Assembly: GCF_013334205.1 (NCBI RefSeq)
Contig: NZ_CP054424.1
Span: forward strand, 826,001 to 890,000
Length of the DNA: 64,000 nucleotides
Reading direction: 5' to 3'
Source of the DNA: Rhodoferax sp. BAB1
GTDB lineage: Bacteria > Pseudomonadota > Gammaproteobacteria > Burkholderiales > Burkholderiaceae_C
A model generated the notes under the pieces. It was given only the letters and a program-made list of their open reading frames with translations, was not told the origin of the DNA and made no database searches. Positions 1 to 8,927 of this stretch are shown here, one piece after another (position 1 is the first letter of the stretch; each line of letters starts with the position of its first letter). The position numbers were made by a program, and so were the translations under genes.

Positions 1-612
1 CATGGCGTCGACCTGGCCGGCGAGCAGGTCCTGCATGGCCGGGGCTGCGCCCTTGTAGGGAATGTGCACCAGGTCCACCTTGGCCTGGTTCTCCAGGTAC
101 TCCATGATGAGGTGCGTGGCCGAGCCGCTGCCGGCCGAGGAGAAGTTGAGCTTGCCGGGGTTGGCGCGGGCCTGCGCCAGGAAGTCCTGGAAATTCTTCG
201 CGGGGTTCTTCTCGCCCACGACCAGCACGTTCGCGGTCTGCCCCATCATGCCCACGGGGGCGAAGTCGGCAATCGGGTCGTAGCGGATCTTCAGCACCGC
301 CGGGTTGGTGCTGTGGGTGGCCACATAACACTGCATGAGGGTGTAGCCGTCGGGCGCGGCGCGCGCCACGTCCATGGCGGCGATGGTGCCCGAGCCCCCG
401 GCCTTGTTCTCGATGACGAACTGCACGCCCAGGCTCTGCCCCATTTTTTCGGACACCATGCGCGCCACCTTGTCGGCACCGCCGCCGGCAGCCACGGGCA
501 CCACGATGCGGATGGGCTTGGCGGGGAAGGCCGCCTGGGACCAGGCGGCCCCGGAAACGACGAGCAGGGACAGCAGGGTGGCGATGCGGGTGAAGGCGGG
601 GCGATGGCTCAT
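1..612 (-). CDS. Bug-family (tripartite tricarboxylate transporter) solute-binding protein, C-terminus outside window
   Basis: The frame is open from an ATG at 612 to the window edge, giving the first 204 residues of a protein usually about 320 long. It starts with a Sec signal peptide ending near AAWSQA. It then shows the Bug-family landmarks: an early IRIVVPVAAGGGAD strand, ENKAGGSG, the APDGYTL loop that lines the carboxylate pocket, and VHIPYKGAAPAMQDLL. Such receptors bind carboxylic acids or other small organic ligands in the periplasm. No TctA/TctB permease genes are visible, so it may be an orphan receptor. A -10-like TAGGAT lies at 646-651 on the minus strand. The ligand cannot be told from sequence. 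Confidence 0.9.
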   Translation of the reverse strand, partial: MSHRPAFTRIATLLSLLVVSGAAWSQAAFPAKPIRIVVPVAAGGGADKVARMVSEKMGQSLGVQFVIENKAGGSGTIAAMDVARAAPDGYTLMQCYVATHSTNPAVLKIRYDPIADFAPVGMMGQTANVLVVGEKNPAKNFQDFLAQARANPGKLNFSSAGSGSATHLIMEYLENQAKVDLVHIPYKGAAPAMQDLLAGQVDAM

Positions 613-850
613 GGTCGGGTGGGGCTGCAGGGTTGGGACCTTGCCATCCTAGGGGGCGAGACATCCCGCCAGCCATGTGAAAACCCTAAACCGGGGCGAT
701 GCGCCGTGAGACCAGCGCAGGGGCGGGCCCTGAGTTGGCGTCGGGCCGGATTTCGCGGAGAATGTGGGCGCGCACTGATTTTCCTGATCCAGCATGGTTT
801 CCCCACCGACCCCCGCCTGTTCCCAGGCAGCATGGCCATCTCCCCTGGCC

Positions 851-1503
851 ATGCGCCGGGTGCTGCCTGTGCTGCTGCTCGTGCTGGCGGCGCCGGTGCT
901 CGCGCAGGGGCCCAGCGCGCCGGCTGCGGACGCGGCGCCCATGGACCTGCCCAGGCCCGCCACCAGGATCTACAAATCGCTCTCGGGCGGCACCACCTCG
1001 TTTTCCGACCGGCCGCCCAGCCATGGGGCCTACGTGGTCATCAGGCCGCAGTGTTATGCCTGCAGCCCCGAGTCCACGGTGAACTGGCATGCCACCCGCC
1101 TGTACCGTGATGCTTTTGCCTCCGAGATCGAGCAGGCAGCGCAGCTGTACAACGTGGATCCGGCGCTGGTGCGCGCCGTGATCCATGCGGAGTCGGGTTT
1201 CAACGTGCATGCGCGCTCTCCCAAGGGGGCGATCGGCCTGATGCAGCTGATGCCGGCGACGGCACGTCAGCTGGGGGTGGCCAACCCACGCCACCCGCGC
1301 GAGAACATCCACGGGGGGCGCGTTACCTGGCCGAGATGCTGGTCCGTTTCCGCAATGACCTGACCCTGGCCACGGCTGCCTACAACGCCGGGCCGCAAGC
1401 CGTGCAGAAATACGCCGGTGTGCCGCCCTATGCCGAGACCCGGGTCTATGTGCAGCGCGTGCGTATCCTGCACCAGCGCTACAAGGGCAGCCCGCAGGGC
1501 TGA
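851..1503 (+). pseudogene. lytic transglycosylase (SLT domain), frameshifted in a G6 tract
   Basis: An ATG at 851 gives a clean signal peptide (MRRVLPVLLLVLAAPVLAQG), so I prefer it to the ATG at 794. An SLT fold follows, with the catalytic Glu in VIHAESGFN and the GLMQLMPATA motif. In this frame the protein reads into nonsense after NIHGG and stops at 1363. The family sequence continues intact in the next frame (RYLAEMLVRF ... [10 protein letters not shown] ... VPPYAET) to the TGA at 1501-1503. One extra G in the run at 1313-1318 would restore a normal protein of about 217 residues. It is either a real frameshift or a homopolymer sequencing error; everything outside the tract looks selected. 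The role would be periplasmic peptidoglycan cleavage. Confidence 0.85.
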
Positions 1504-1577
1504 GGCCGGGCCGGCCCCGGGGCCTGGCCGATAGACCGGGCCCGGCACGGGTTTCGGGTCTCGCCGAGAATAGGCCC

Positions 1578-2594
1578 ATGAAAGCACTGAAAGACATCGC
1601 CCTCTCCATGCTGGACCTGGTGGCCGTGCGCGAAGGCGGCACGGTGGCCGAGGCCCTGGGCATCGCCCTGCGCACGGCGAAGCACGCCGAGGCGCTCGGC
1701 TTCACGCGCTACTGGCTGGCCGAGCACCACAACATGCCGGGCATCGCCAGCTCGGCCACCGCGGTACTGGTGGGGCACATTGCCGGCGGCACGCAGCGCA
1801 TCCGCGTGGGTTCGGGCGGCATCATGCTGCCCAACCATGCGCCGCTGGTGGTGGCCGAGGCCTTCGGCACGCTGGCCGAGCTCTACCCGGGCCGCATCGA
1901 CCTGGGCCTGGGCCGCGCGCCCGGCACCGACCCCATGACCATGCGCGCGCTGCGCCGCGACCGGGTCGAGACCGAAGAGGATTTCCCGCGCGACGTGGCC
2001 GAGCTGCAGCGCCTGCTGGGCCCGGCCCAGCCCGGCCAGCGCCTGATCGCCATGCCCGGCGCCGGCACCCAGGTGCCGATCTGGCTGCTGGGCTCCAGCC
2101 TGTTCTCCGCCCAGCTCGCGGCCGAGCGCGGTCTGCCCTATGCCTTCGCCTCGCACTTCGCGCCGCGCCTGCTCTTGCAGGCCATCGAGTTGTACCGCCG
2201 CCGTTTCCAGCCTTCGGCCACGCTGGCCCAGCCCTACGTGGCCATCGGCGTGCCGGTGATCGCCGCGCCGAGCGACGAGGAGGCCGAGTTCCTGGCCAGC
2301 AGCACCTACCAGCGCGTGCTGGGCATCATCACGGGCAAACGCGGCCGCCTGGCGCCGCCGGTGCGGGACTTCATGGCGCAATTGCACCCGCAGGAGCGCG
2401 CCGCCATTGCCGACTTCCTGGCCATGGCCGTGATTGGCGGGCCGCAGACCGTGCGCGCCGGTTTCGAGCAGCTGGCCCAGGCCACGCAGGCCGATGAATT
2501 CATCCTGGTCTCCGATGTCTTTGACGCCGACCTGCGCCTGCGCTCGCTGGACATCGCGGCCGCCGCCCGCGCCGCCGAGCCCCAAGCCGCCTGA
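1578..2594 (+). CDS. LLM-class (luciferase-like) flavin-dependent oxidoreductase
   Basis: This 338-residue protein matches the bacterial luciferase-like monooxygenase superfamily. It has an N-terminal [10 protein letters not shown] strand, [33 protein letters not shown] and [13 protein letters not shown], the pattern of the MsnO8/YhbW-type single-subunit group. These TIM-barrel enzymes use reduced flavin and oxygen; the substrate is unknown. It is followed 28 bp later by a small DUF3297 gene on the same strand, which may be co-transcribed. Family call is firm, substrate open. Confidence 0.88.
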   Translation: MKALKDIALSMLDLVAVREGGTVAEALGIALRTAKHAEALGFTRYWLAEHHNMPGIASSATAVLVGHIAGGTQRIRVGSGGIMLPNHAPLVVAEAFGTLAELYPGRIDLGLGRAPGTDPMTMRALRRDRVETEEDFPRDVAELQRLLGPAQPGQRLIAMPGAGTQVPIWLLGSSLFSAQLAAERGLPYAFASHFAPRLLLQAIELYRRRFQPSATLAQPYVAIGVPVIAAPSDEEAEFLASSTYQRVLGIITGKRGRLAPPVRDFMAQLHPQERAAIADFLAMAVIGGPQTVRAGFEQLAQATQADEFILVSDVFDADLRLRSLDIAAAARAAEPQAA

Positions 2595-2622
2595 TGGACC
2601 GCCTGTACGACAATACGTCCCC

Positions 2623-2871
2623 ATGAACGACACGACGCAACGCCCCGAACTCCCCGACCACCTCTCCATCGACCCGCGCAGCCCGCACTACGTGGCGGCC
2701 GTCTTCGAGCACGACGTGGGCATCACCTTCAACGGCAAGGAACGCAAGGACGTGGAGGAATACTGCGTCAGCGAAGGCTGGGTCAAGGTGCCGGCTGGCA
2801 AGACGCTGGACCGCAAGGGCAACCCGCTGATGATCAAGCTCAAGGGCAAGGTCGAAGCGTTTTACCGCTAG
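2623..2871 (+). CDS. DUF3297 family protein
   Basis: This small cytoplasmic protein of 82 residues starts MNDTTQRPELPDHL and carries the family block of HYVAAVFEHDVGITFNGKE followed by an acidic/lysine-rich segment ending KGKVEAFYR. It is strongly conserved across Proteobacteria under this DUF name, with no established function. I chose the ATG at 2623 because translation upstream belongs to the shadow of the LLM gene. It ends 24 bp before the convergent end of dbpA. Confidence 0.85.
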   Translation: MNDTTQRPELPDHLSIDPRSPHYVAAVFEHDVGITFNGKERKDVEEYCVSEGWVKVPAGKTLDRKGNPLMIKLKGKVEAFYR

Positions 2872-2895
2872 CGACAACGGGCCGGCTGGCGGTGG

Positions 2896-4287
2896 TCAAT
2901 CCTCGCCGACCAGCCTGGCCTTCACGCTCTTGCCCTTGACCTTGCCCGCATTCAGGCGGGCCACGGCCTCGCTGGCAATGCTGCGCTCCACGGCCACGAA
3001 GGTGCAGAACTCGGTGACGTTGATCTTGCCGATCTGCTCGCGGGTGTAGCCGGCCTCGCCGGTGAGCGCGCCCAGCACGTCGCCGGGGCGGATCTTTTCC
3101 TTGCGGCCACCGAGGATCTGCAGTGTCGTCATGGGCGGCAGCAGCGGCTCCTGGCTGGCCGGTTTCAGTTCGTCCAGCTTGTGCCAGACCGATTCCTGCG
3201 TCTGGTACTGCTCGATCTTTCCCACCGCTCCCATCTCGTCCATGCTGGCCAGGCTCAGGGCCAGGCCGGACTCGCCGGCGCGGCCGGTGCGGCCGATGCG
3301 GTGCACATGCACCTCGGGGTCGGGCGAGATGTCCACGTTGATCACGGCTTCGAGCTGCGTGATGTCCAGCCCGCGCGAGGCCACGTCGGTGGCCACCAGC
3401 ACCGAGCAGCTGCGGTTGGCAAATTGCGCCAGCACCTGGTCGCGTTCGCGCTGCTCCAGTTCGCCGTACAGGGCCAGCGCGCTGATGCCCTGGGCCTGCA
3501 GCAGGGTCACCAGTTCCTTGCAGCGTTGTTTGGTGTTGCAGAAGGCCAGGGTGCTGACCGGGCGGAAGTGCAGCAGCAGCTGGGCCACGGCCTGCAGGCG
3601 ATTCGCACGCGTGACCTCGTAGAAACGCTGCTCGATCTTCGGTGCGCTCTGCTTGGTTTCCACCTTGACCTGCTGCGGATCGCGCAGGAATTGTTTGGCG
3701 ATCTTGTCTATGCCTTCGGGGTAGGTGGCCGAGAACAGCAGGGTCTGCCGTTCCTTCGGGCACTGTTTGGCCACGGTGGTGATGTCGTCGAAGAAACCCA
3801 TGTCCAGCATGCGGTCGGCCTCGTCCAGCACCAGGGTGTTGAGTGCGGCCAGGTCCAGGGTGCCGCGCTGCAGGTGGTCCATGATGCGCCCCGGTGTGCC
3901 CACCACGATGTGGGCGCCGTGTTCCAGGCTGGCGCTCTGCATGCGCAGGGGCACGCCACCACAGAGGGTGACGATCTTGATGTTGTCCTGCGCACGCGCC
4001 AGGCGGCGCAGTTCGACGGTCACCTGGTCGGCCAGTTCGCGGGTGGGGCAGAGCACCAGGGACTGCACGGCAAAACGGCGGGGGTTCAGGTTGGCCAGCA
4101 GCACCAGGGCGAAGGCGGCGGTCTTGCCGCTGCCGGTCTGGGCCTGGGCGATCAGGTCCTTGCCCAGCAGGGCGATGGGCAGGCTGGTCGCCTGGATCGG
4201 TGTCATCGCGCTGTAACCCAGCTGCTGGAGGTTCTCCAGCATGGCGGGGCTCAGGGGCAGGGTGCTGAAGGCGGTGGGAGTGGACAT
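2896..4287 (-). CDS. dbpA: ATP-dependent RNA helicase DbpA
   Basis: The protein has 463 residues, normal for DbpA. Helicase motifs are complete: Q motif before PIQATSLP, motif I AQTGSGKT at 49-56, PTRELADQ, TPGR, DEAD at 155-158, SAT, and motif VI HRIGRTGRAGE. The C-terminal domain of about 75 residues (DVLGALTGEAGYTREQIGKI onward) is the DbpA-type RNA-binding domain that recognises hairpin 92 of 23S rRNA. DbpA acts in assembly of the large ribosomal subunit. It stands alone and is convergent with the DUF3297 gene. Confidence 0.95.
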   Translation of the reverse strand: MSTPTAFSTLPLSPAMLENLQQLGYSAMTPIQATSLPIALLGKDLIAQAQTGSGKTAAFALVLLANLNPRRFAVQSLVLCPTRELADQVTVELRRLARAQDNIKIVTLCGGVPLRMQSASLEHGAHIVVGTPGRIMDHLQRGTLDLAALNTLVLDEADRMLDMGFFDDITTVAKQCPKERQTLLFSATYPEGIDKIAKQFLRDPQQVKVETKQSAPKIEQRFYEVTRANRLQAVAQLLLHFRPVSTLAFCNTKQRCKELVTLLQAQGISALALYGELEQRERDQVLAQFANRSCSVLVATDVASRGLDITQLEAVINVDISPDPEVHVHRIGRTGRAGESGLALSLASMDEMGAVGKIEQYQTQESVWHKLDELKPASQEPLLPPMTTLQILGGRKEKIRPGDVLGALTGEAGYTREQIGKINVTEFCTFVAVERSIASEAVARLNAGKVKGKSVKARLVGED

Positions 4288-4386
4288 GCCCGATTATCGA
4301 CGCCCTGCAAGCCATAGGGGCAATGCAGCCGTCCCGGGCCGGTACTAGACTCGGCCTTTTTCCAACCCCATGACGAGGAATTTCCG

Positions 4387-5283
4387 ATGATGAACCGCGA
4401 TCTGGAAACCGAATTCAAGGCCCTGCTGCCGGGCCAGAGCACCGAGCTGGGCGCCACCCGCCGCACCGCGCTCAAGGCCACGCTGGGCGTGGGCTTTGCC
4501 GCCTCGGCCCTGCCCATCATGGCGCAGACCGTCATCAAGACCCCGACCGATGGCCTGACCGTGGGTGAGGTCAGTATCGACGTCAAGGGTTTCAAGATGC
4601 CGGCCTACCGCGCCATGCCGGCCGGCGGCAAGAACCTGCCCGTGGTGCTGGTGCTGTCCGAGATTTTCGGCGTGCACGAGCACATCGCTGACGTGGCCAA
4701 CCGCTTCGCGCGTGCCGGTTACCTGGCCATCGCCCCGGAACTCTTCGTGCGCCAGGGTGATGCGCAGAGTTATGGCGAGATGGCCAAGCTGATCGCCGAG
4801 GTGATCTCCAAGGTGCCGGACGCACAGGTCATGGCCGACCTGGACGCCACCGTGGCCTGGGCCGGCGCCAACGGGGGTGACCTGGCGCGCGTGGGCGTCA
4901 CGGGCTTCTGCTGGGGCGGGCGCCAGACCTGGCTCTACACCGCGCACAACAAGTCCATCAAGGCCGGCGTGGCCTGGTACGGACGCATCGTTGGCGCCCA
5001 GAACGAGCTGACGCCGAAGAACCCGATCGACATCGCCGGCCAGTTGAACGGCCCGGTGCTGGGCCTGTACGGCGATGCCGACACCGGCATCCCGCTGGAC
5101 GGCGTGGAGAAGATGAAGGTCGCGCTGGCAGCCGGCAATGCCAAGTCCAAGGCCTCGCAGTTCGTGGTCTACAAGGACGCGCCGCACGCCTTCCACGCCG
5201 ACTACCGCCCCAGCTACCGCAAGGAAGCGGCCGAGGACGGCTGGAAGCGCTGCCTGGCATGGTTCAAGGCGAACGGCGTTTGA
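4387..5283 (+). CDS. dienelactone hydrolase family protein with Tat-like leader
   Basis: This alpha/beta hydrolase of 298 residues carries the DLH nucleophile elbow GFCWGGR with Cys175, a downstream acid in YGDADTG (Asp230) and a His in DAPHAFHADY (His267), that is, the Cys-Asp-His triad of carboxymethylenebutenolidases. The first ~47 residues hold a twin-Arg stretch (RRTALKATLGVGFAASALP), so it may be exported. DLH enzymes open dienelactones in chlorocatechol pathways, but no such pathway is adjacent, so the true substrate is uncertain. The gene is monocistronic, with a terminator 20 bp after its stop. Confidence 0.88.
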   Translation: MMNRDLETEFKALLPGQSTELGATRRTALKATLGVGFAASALPIMAQTVIKTPTDGLTVGEVSIDVKGFKMPAYRAMPAGGKNLPVVLVLSEIFGVHEHIADVANRFARAGYLAIAPELFVRQGDAQSYGEMAKLIAEVISKVPDAQVMADLDATVAWAGANGGDLARVGVTGFCWGGRQTWLYTAHNKSIKAGVAWYGRIVGAQNELTPKNPIDIAGQLNGPVLGLYGDADTGIPLDGVEKMKVALAAGNAKSKASQFVVYKDAPHAFHADYRPSYRKEAAEDGWKRCLAWFKANGV

Positions 5284-5303
5284 GAACGCGCCGCTCAGCA
5301 AGC

Positions 5304-5326
5304 AAGCCGCCTGCGGGCGGCTTTTT
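5304..5326 (+). terminator. Rho-independent terminator after the dienelactone hydrolase gene
   Basis: A GC stem GCCGCC / GGCGGC (5306-5311 with 5316-5321) around a short TGCG loop is flanked by AA on the left and followed by a run of five T. It lies 20 bp after the stop codon of the hydrolase gene. Confidence 0.85.
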
Positions 5327-5373
5327 CATGGGCCGGACCGGCGCCCCTTGACACGTCTGAGAGAATCGAGGGC

Positions 5374-6189
5374 ATGACCCTGATCGCCATTCTTCTCGGC
5401 ACCCTGGCGGCCGGCATCGGCAGCGTCTGGCTGGCCGCGGCCCTGAGCTTCGGTGTGCTCTCGCGTTACACCCAGCACATGCTCAGCCTGGCGGCCGGTG
5501 CCCTGCTGGGCACGGCCTTCCTGCACCTGCTGCCCGAGGCCTTCGAGGGCGGCATCGATGCGCAGGCGCTGTTCCTCACCCTGCTGGTCGGCGTGATCTT
5601 CTTCTTCCTGCTCGACAAGGCCGAGCTCTGGCACCACGGCCACGAACACCACCACGACGATGCCGGGCACGACCATGACCATGCGCATGATCATGATCAT
5701 GAGCACCACCACGGGCACGGGCATGGACCCGAGCGCATGGCCGGCGGCTGGAGCGTACTGGCCGGCGACAGCGTGCACTGCTTCGGCGACGGCATCCTGA
5801 TCGCCTCGGCCTTCGTGGCTGACCTGCGCCTGGGGGTGATCGCCGCGCTGGCCGTGCTGGCCCACGAGGTGCCGCACCACATGGGCGACCTCATGGTGCT
5901 GCGCCAGAGCAGTGGCACGCGCAAGGCAGCCCTGCTCAAGGTCACGCTGGCCGGTGCCATCACGGCGCTGGGCGGCCTGGTGGGCTACTGGCTGGTGGAC
6001 CTGCTGCACGACTACCTGACCTACTTCCTGGTCGTGGCCTCCAGCAGCTTCATCTACGTGGCCCTGGCCGACCTGATCCCGCAGCTGCAAAAGCGCCTGA
6101 GCCTGGGCGAGACCCTGGCCCAGATCGCCTGGCTGCTGGCCGGTATCGCCCTGGTCACCGTGGCCAGTGCCCTGACGCACACGCACTGA
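5374..6189 (+). CDS. ZIP family divalent-metal transporter
   Basis: This is a 271-residue membrane protein with the ZIP arrangement: three N-terminal helices, a long cytoplasmic-type loop, then five more helices. The loop (about residues 89-122) is extremely His/Asp-rich, with some 20 histidines in runs such as HDHDHAHDHDHEHHHGHGHG. TM4 carries SVHCFGDG and TM5 carries AHEVPHHMGD, the two metal-site motifs of ZIP proteins. It should import Zn or a related divalent ion; direction and metal are inferred from the family. The next gene starts 8 bp downstream. Confidence 0.92.
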   Translation: MTLIAILLGTLAAGIGSVWLAAALSFGVLSRYTQHMLSLAAGALLGTAFLHLLPEAFEGGIDAQALFLTLLVGVIFFFLLDKAELWHHGHEHHHDDAGHDHDHAHDHDHEHHHGHGHGPERMAGGWSVLAGDSVHCFGDGILIASAFVADLRLGVIAALAVLAHEVPHHMGDLMVLRQSSGTRKAALLKVTLAGAITALGGLVGYWLVDLLHDYLTYFLVVASSSFIYVALADLIPQLQKRLSLGETLAQIAWLLAGIALVTVASALTHTH

Positions 6190-6197
6190 GACAAGCC

Positions 6198-6776
6198 ATG
6201 TTCAAGTTCAAGATGAACGAGCGTTCGCTCTTTGCCGTGCTGCTGCGCTCGCCCTGGTGGATCAGCCTGCTGATCTCCGTGCTGATGTCGGTGGGCGCCT
6301 TTGCCCTGCTGCCGCGCGAGTACGCGGTGGTGGTGATGCTGGGCACCTTTCCTTTTGTGGTGGTCGCCGCCGTGGCGGCCTGGCGCCAATGGAACGCACC
6401 GAGCCCGGCGCGGCTGGCCCAGGCGCTGGAGCGGGCCGCCGCCATGTCCTGGCGCGACTTTGCGCTGGCCATGGAGCAGGCCTGGCAGCACCAGGGTTTC
6501 AGCGTCACGCGCCTGGAGGGTCTGGCGGCTGATTTCCGGCTGGAACGCCAGGGCCAGGTCAGCCTGCTGAGCTGCCGGCGCTGGAAGGCCGCCAGCCACG
6601 GCGTGGAGATCCTGCGCGAGTTGCGGGCCGCCTGCGAGCAGCAGGGTGCCCAGGGCATCTACCTCTGCCTGGCGCCGGTGTCCGACGTGGCCGAAGCCTA
6701 TGCCAAGGCGAGCGGCCTGCGCCTGATCCATGGCGACGGGGTGGCGGTGGTGCTGCTGCAGGCCGGGACGCCCTGA
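6198..6776 (+). CDS. membrane-anchored Mrr-like (restriction-endonuclease-fold) protein
   Basis: The protein has 192 residues. Two transmembrane helices lie at about residues 17-57 (WWISLLISVLMSVGAFALL and a second hydrophobic stretch). A soluble domain of Mrr_cat type follows (MSWRDFALAMEQAWQHQGFSV ... DFRLERQGQVSLLSCRRWK). The usual nuclease signature E..GY.V ... D ... Q.K is degraded: there is a D in ADFRLE and a CRRWK where QxK is expected, so catalysis is doubtful. It may be co-transcribed with the ZIP gene upstream. Function unknown. Confidence 0.75.
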   Translation: MFKFKMNERSLFAVLLRSPWWISLLISVLMSVGAFALLPREYAVVVMLGTFPFVVVAAVAAWRQWNAPSPARLAQALERAAAMSWRDFALAMEQAWQHQGFSVTRLEGLAADFRLERQGQVSLLSCRRWKAASHGVEILRELRAACEQQGAQGIYLCLAPVSDVAEAYAKASGLRLIHGDGVAVVLLQAGTP

Positions 6777-6839
6777 GGTGCGGGCCCCTTGTATTTGCGG
6801 CCGGGGCACACACCTGCTGCAGAGTATGGAAAACCCAAG

Positions 6840-7145
6840 GTGGACAAACTGATCAAGACCGTGTTCGGCCTGCTGTTGCGGGTCCTGTTGCTGGGCGTGG
6901 GCCTGGTGTTCCTGGCCGGCGTGCTGCTGGTGACGGCGCTGCTGCTTGGGCTGTGGGGCCTGCGCGCGCTGTGGGCCCGCCTGAGCGGCCGCCCGGTGCA
7001 GCCGCTGGCTTTCACCATCCTGCGCCGTGCCCAGTGGCAGCGTTTCTACCGGCCGGGGACGGCGCCGTCCACGCAGGCAAGCGACGTGATCGATGTCGAG
7101 TCGCGCCAGGTCGACAGCCCCGACGCCGACCGTCTCGGCCGCTGA
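6840..7145 (+). CDS. small membrane protein, function unknown
   Basis: I take the GTG at 6840 as start (VDKLIKTVFGLL...). The same frame is open from a TTG at 6789, but that reads through a less plausible leader. The product is about 101 residues: one long hydrophobic region (about 35 residues, possibly a hairpin of two helices) and a basic polar C-terminal half with RRAQWQRFYRPG. It sits 63 bp after the Mrr-like gene on the same strand. I recognise no named family. Confidence 0.65.
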   Translation: MDKLIKTVFGLLLRVLLLGVGLVFLAGVLLVTALLLGLWGLRALWARLSGRPVQPLAFTILRRAQWQRFYRPGTAPSTQASDVIDVESRQVDSPDADRLGR

Positions 7146-7151
7146 CAACTC

Positions 7152-7577
7152 CTAGTCTGCCTCGGGCGCCCAGGCCGGATTCCACACCACTTCCCAGAGA
7201 TGCTGGTCCGGATCCTGGAAGTAGCCCGCGTAGCCGCCCCAGAAGGTGACCTGTGCCGGTTTGACGATGCTGGCGCCAGCGTGCGCTGCCTTTTTCATCA
7301 CGGCATCCACCTCGTCACGGGAGGCCACGTTGTGGCCCAGTGACAACCCGGTGGGGCAGGGCGGGCTCAGGGCCAGGCCGCTGTCGCGCGCCAGGCTGCT
7401 GCGCGGCCACAGTGCCAGCTTCAAGCCATGCTGCAGGTCGATGAAGACCACGGCCCCGTGTTCGAACTCGGTGCCGATGATGCCTTCGGTGGCGAAACCA
7501 AGACCGTCGCGGTAGAAGCGCAGCGCGCGCTCCAGGTCTTCGACGGCCAGGGTGATGACGGTGATGCGTGCCTGCAT
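7152..7577 (-). CDS. VOC family protein (glyoxalase/bleomycin-resistance fold)
   Basis: This single-domain VOC protein of 141 residues starts MQARITVITLAVEDLERAL. The repeated beta-alpha-beta-beta-beta units are seen, with FYRDGLGF and the C-terminal GYFQDPDQHLWEVVWNP typical of the catechol/lactoylglutathione group, including the terminal Glu ligand. The first metal His of true glyoxalase I is not obvious, so it may be a binding or resistance protein rather than an enzyme. It lies 20 bp after the antiporter gene, in the same direction. Confidence 0.82.
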   Translation of the reverse strand: MQARITVITLAVEDLERALRFYRDGLGFATEGIIGTEFEHGAVVFIDLQHGLKLALWPRSSLARDSGLALSPPCPTGLSLGHNVASRDEVDAVMKKAAHAGASIVKPAQVTFWGGYAGYFQDPDQHLWEVVWNPAWAPEAD

Positions 7578-7597
7578 GCCCGCAGTATGCCGCCAGC

Positions 7598-8857
7598 TCA
7601 GAGCAGGCGGAAAGCCAGCACGGCCACCAGGGTCGGGGGCAGCGCGCCGACCAGCAGGCCCAGCGGGTTGATGGTGTTGTCCTCGAACTTGCTGCGCAGG
7701 ATGGACACACCGGCCGGGTTGGGTGCGTTGGCGATCACGGTCAGGCCGCCCCCGGTGACGGCGCCGGCCACCAGCGCGATCTTGAACTCCTCGCTCAGGC
7801 CCTGTACCAGCGAACCCAGGTAGGTCAGGGCCGCGTTGTCGGTGATGGCGGTGAGCGCCGTGGCGCCGAAGAACACGGTGGTGCTGTCCATGCCCATCAG
7901 CACCGGCTGCAGCCACCATTGCTGCAGGCCGCCCAGCACCACCAGGCCGGCCAGGAAGAAGGCCACCAGCAGGCCTTCGCGCAGGATCAGGCGGTCCTGG
8001 TGGTGGGCGTAGGCCGTGGCAAAGCCCATGAAAAAGAGGAAGAGGCCCATGAACACCGCCGGGTGGTGGGCGAACACCACCACGCCCAGCAGGAAAAGCA
8101 GGTGCACCACCGTCACCGTCCAGGGCACGGCTGCGGCCTGGCCGGCGGGTTTGGCCGCCATGTGGCCCAGCTGCTTGCGAAACAGCAGCATGGCACAGCC
8201 GGCATTGATGAACACGGCGATGGCCGCCTTCCAGCCGAAGTTGCTGAGCATGAACCAGAGGTCCCAGTTCCAGGTGGCGGCCACCATGAGCACGGGCGGG
8301 GCGGCAAAGGGTGTGAGCGTGCCGCCGATGGAAATGTTGACGAAGAGCACACCCACCGTCGTGTACTTGAGCGCGCGCGAGACCGGCTGGGCAAACAGCG
8401 TGTCGCGCAGCATCAGCGCGGCCAGGGTCATGGCGGCCGGCTCGGTGATGAAGGAGCCCAGCAGCGGCACCAGGGCCAGCACCAGGAAGTACATGGCCAT
8501 GCCGCGCGGCAGCGGCGTGAAGTTGGCCACTGCGCGCACCAGTCTGCCGGCGAACTGCAGGATGGCGCGGGTGCCCGCGATCACCATGATGGCGAAGACG
8601 AACATGGGCTCGGTGTAGTTGCGACTGTCCAGGTAGGCCGTGGCCTGCTGCGTGCCGCTGAGCGCGAACATGCAGAGCATGAGCACCAGGGCCCAGACGC
8701 CGAACACCACCTCCACCTCGCCCAGCAGGTGCCACAGGCCGGCATGCCGGGGCTGGGTGTGGGCCAGGCGCTCGAAGAACTTGGTCGAGAAGGTGTGGAT
8801 GACGGCCAGTGCGAACAGCACGGCGGCAAGGATTTGTAGCAGGCCGGGATTTTCCAT
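7598..8857 (-). CDS. putative Na+/H+ antiporter family membrane protein
   Basis: This is a 419-residue integral membrane protein with about ten hydrophobic helices. Its sequence resembles the family named putative Na+/H+ antiporter (Na_H_antiport_3 type). Notable segments are LLGEVEVVFGVWALVL, FITEPAAMTLAAL, GGTLTPFAAPPVLMVA and TALTAITDNAALTYLGSLV, reminiscent of the ion-transporter (IT) superfamily hairpins. Transport has not been shown for most members; ion and direction are inference. It is followed closely by the VOC gene. Confidence 0.75.
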   Translation of the reverse strand: MENPGLLQILAAVLFALAVIHTFSTKFFERLAHTQPRHAGLWHLLGEVEVVFGVWALVLMLCMFALSGTQQATAYLDSRNYTEPMFVFAIMVIAGTRAILQFAGRLVRAVANFTPLPRGMAMYFLVLALVPLLGSFITEPAAMTLAALMLRDTLFAQPVSRALKYTTVGVLFVNISIGGTLTPFAAPPVLMVAATWNWDLWFMLSNFGWKAAIAVFINAGCAMLLFRKQLGHMAAKPAGQAAAVPWTVTVVHLLFLLGVVVFAHHPAVFMGLFLFFMGFATAYAHHQDRLILREGLLVAFFLAGLVVLGGLQQWWLQPVLMGMDSTTVFFGATALTAITDNAALTYLGSLVQGLSEEFKIALVAGAVTGGGLTVIANAPNPAGVSILRSKFEDNTINPLGLLVGALPPTLVAVLAFRLL

Positions 8858-8927
8858 CCGTCCACCTTAACCCGGCTGGCCCGCGCCGGGGCTATAACCC
8901 CTCATCCCTGTTTGGACTTGCCGGCGT

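Noticed and set aside
3181..4317. Plus-strand open frame across the helicase gene
   Set aside because: It is the antisense of dbpA, with no recognisable protein pattern.
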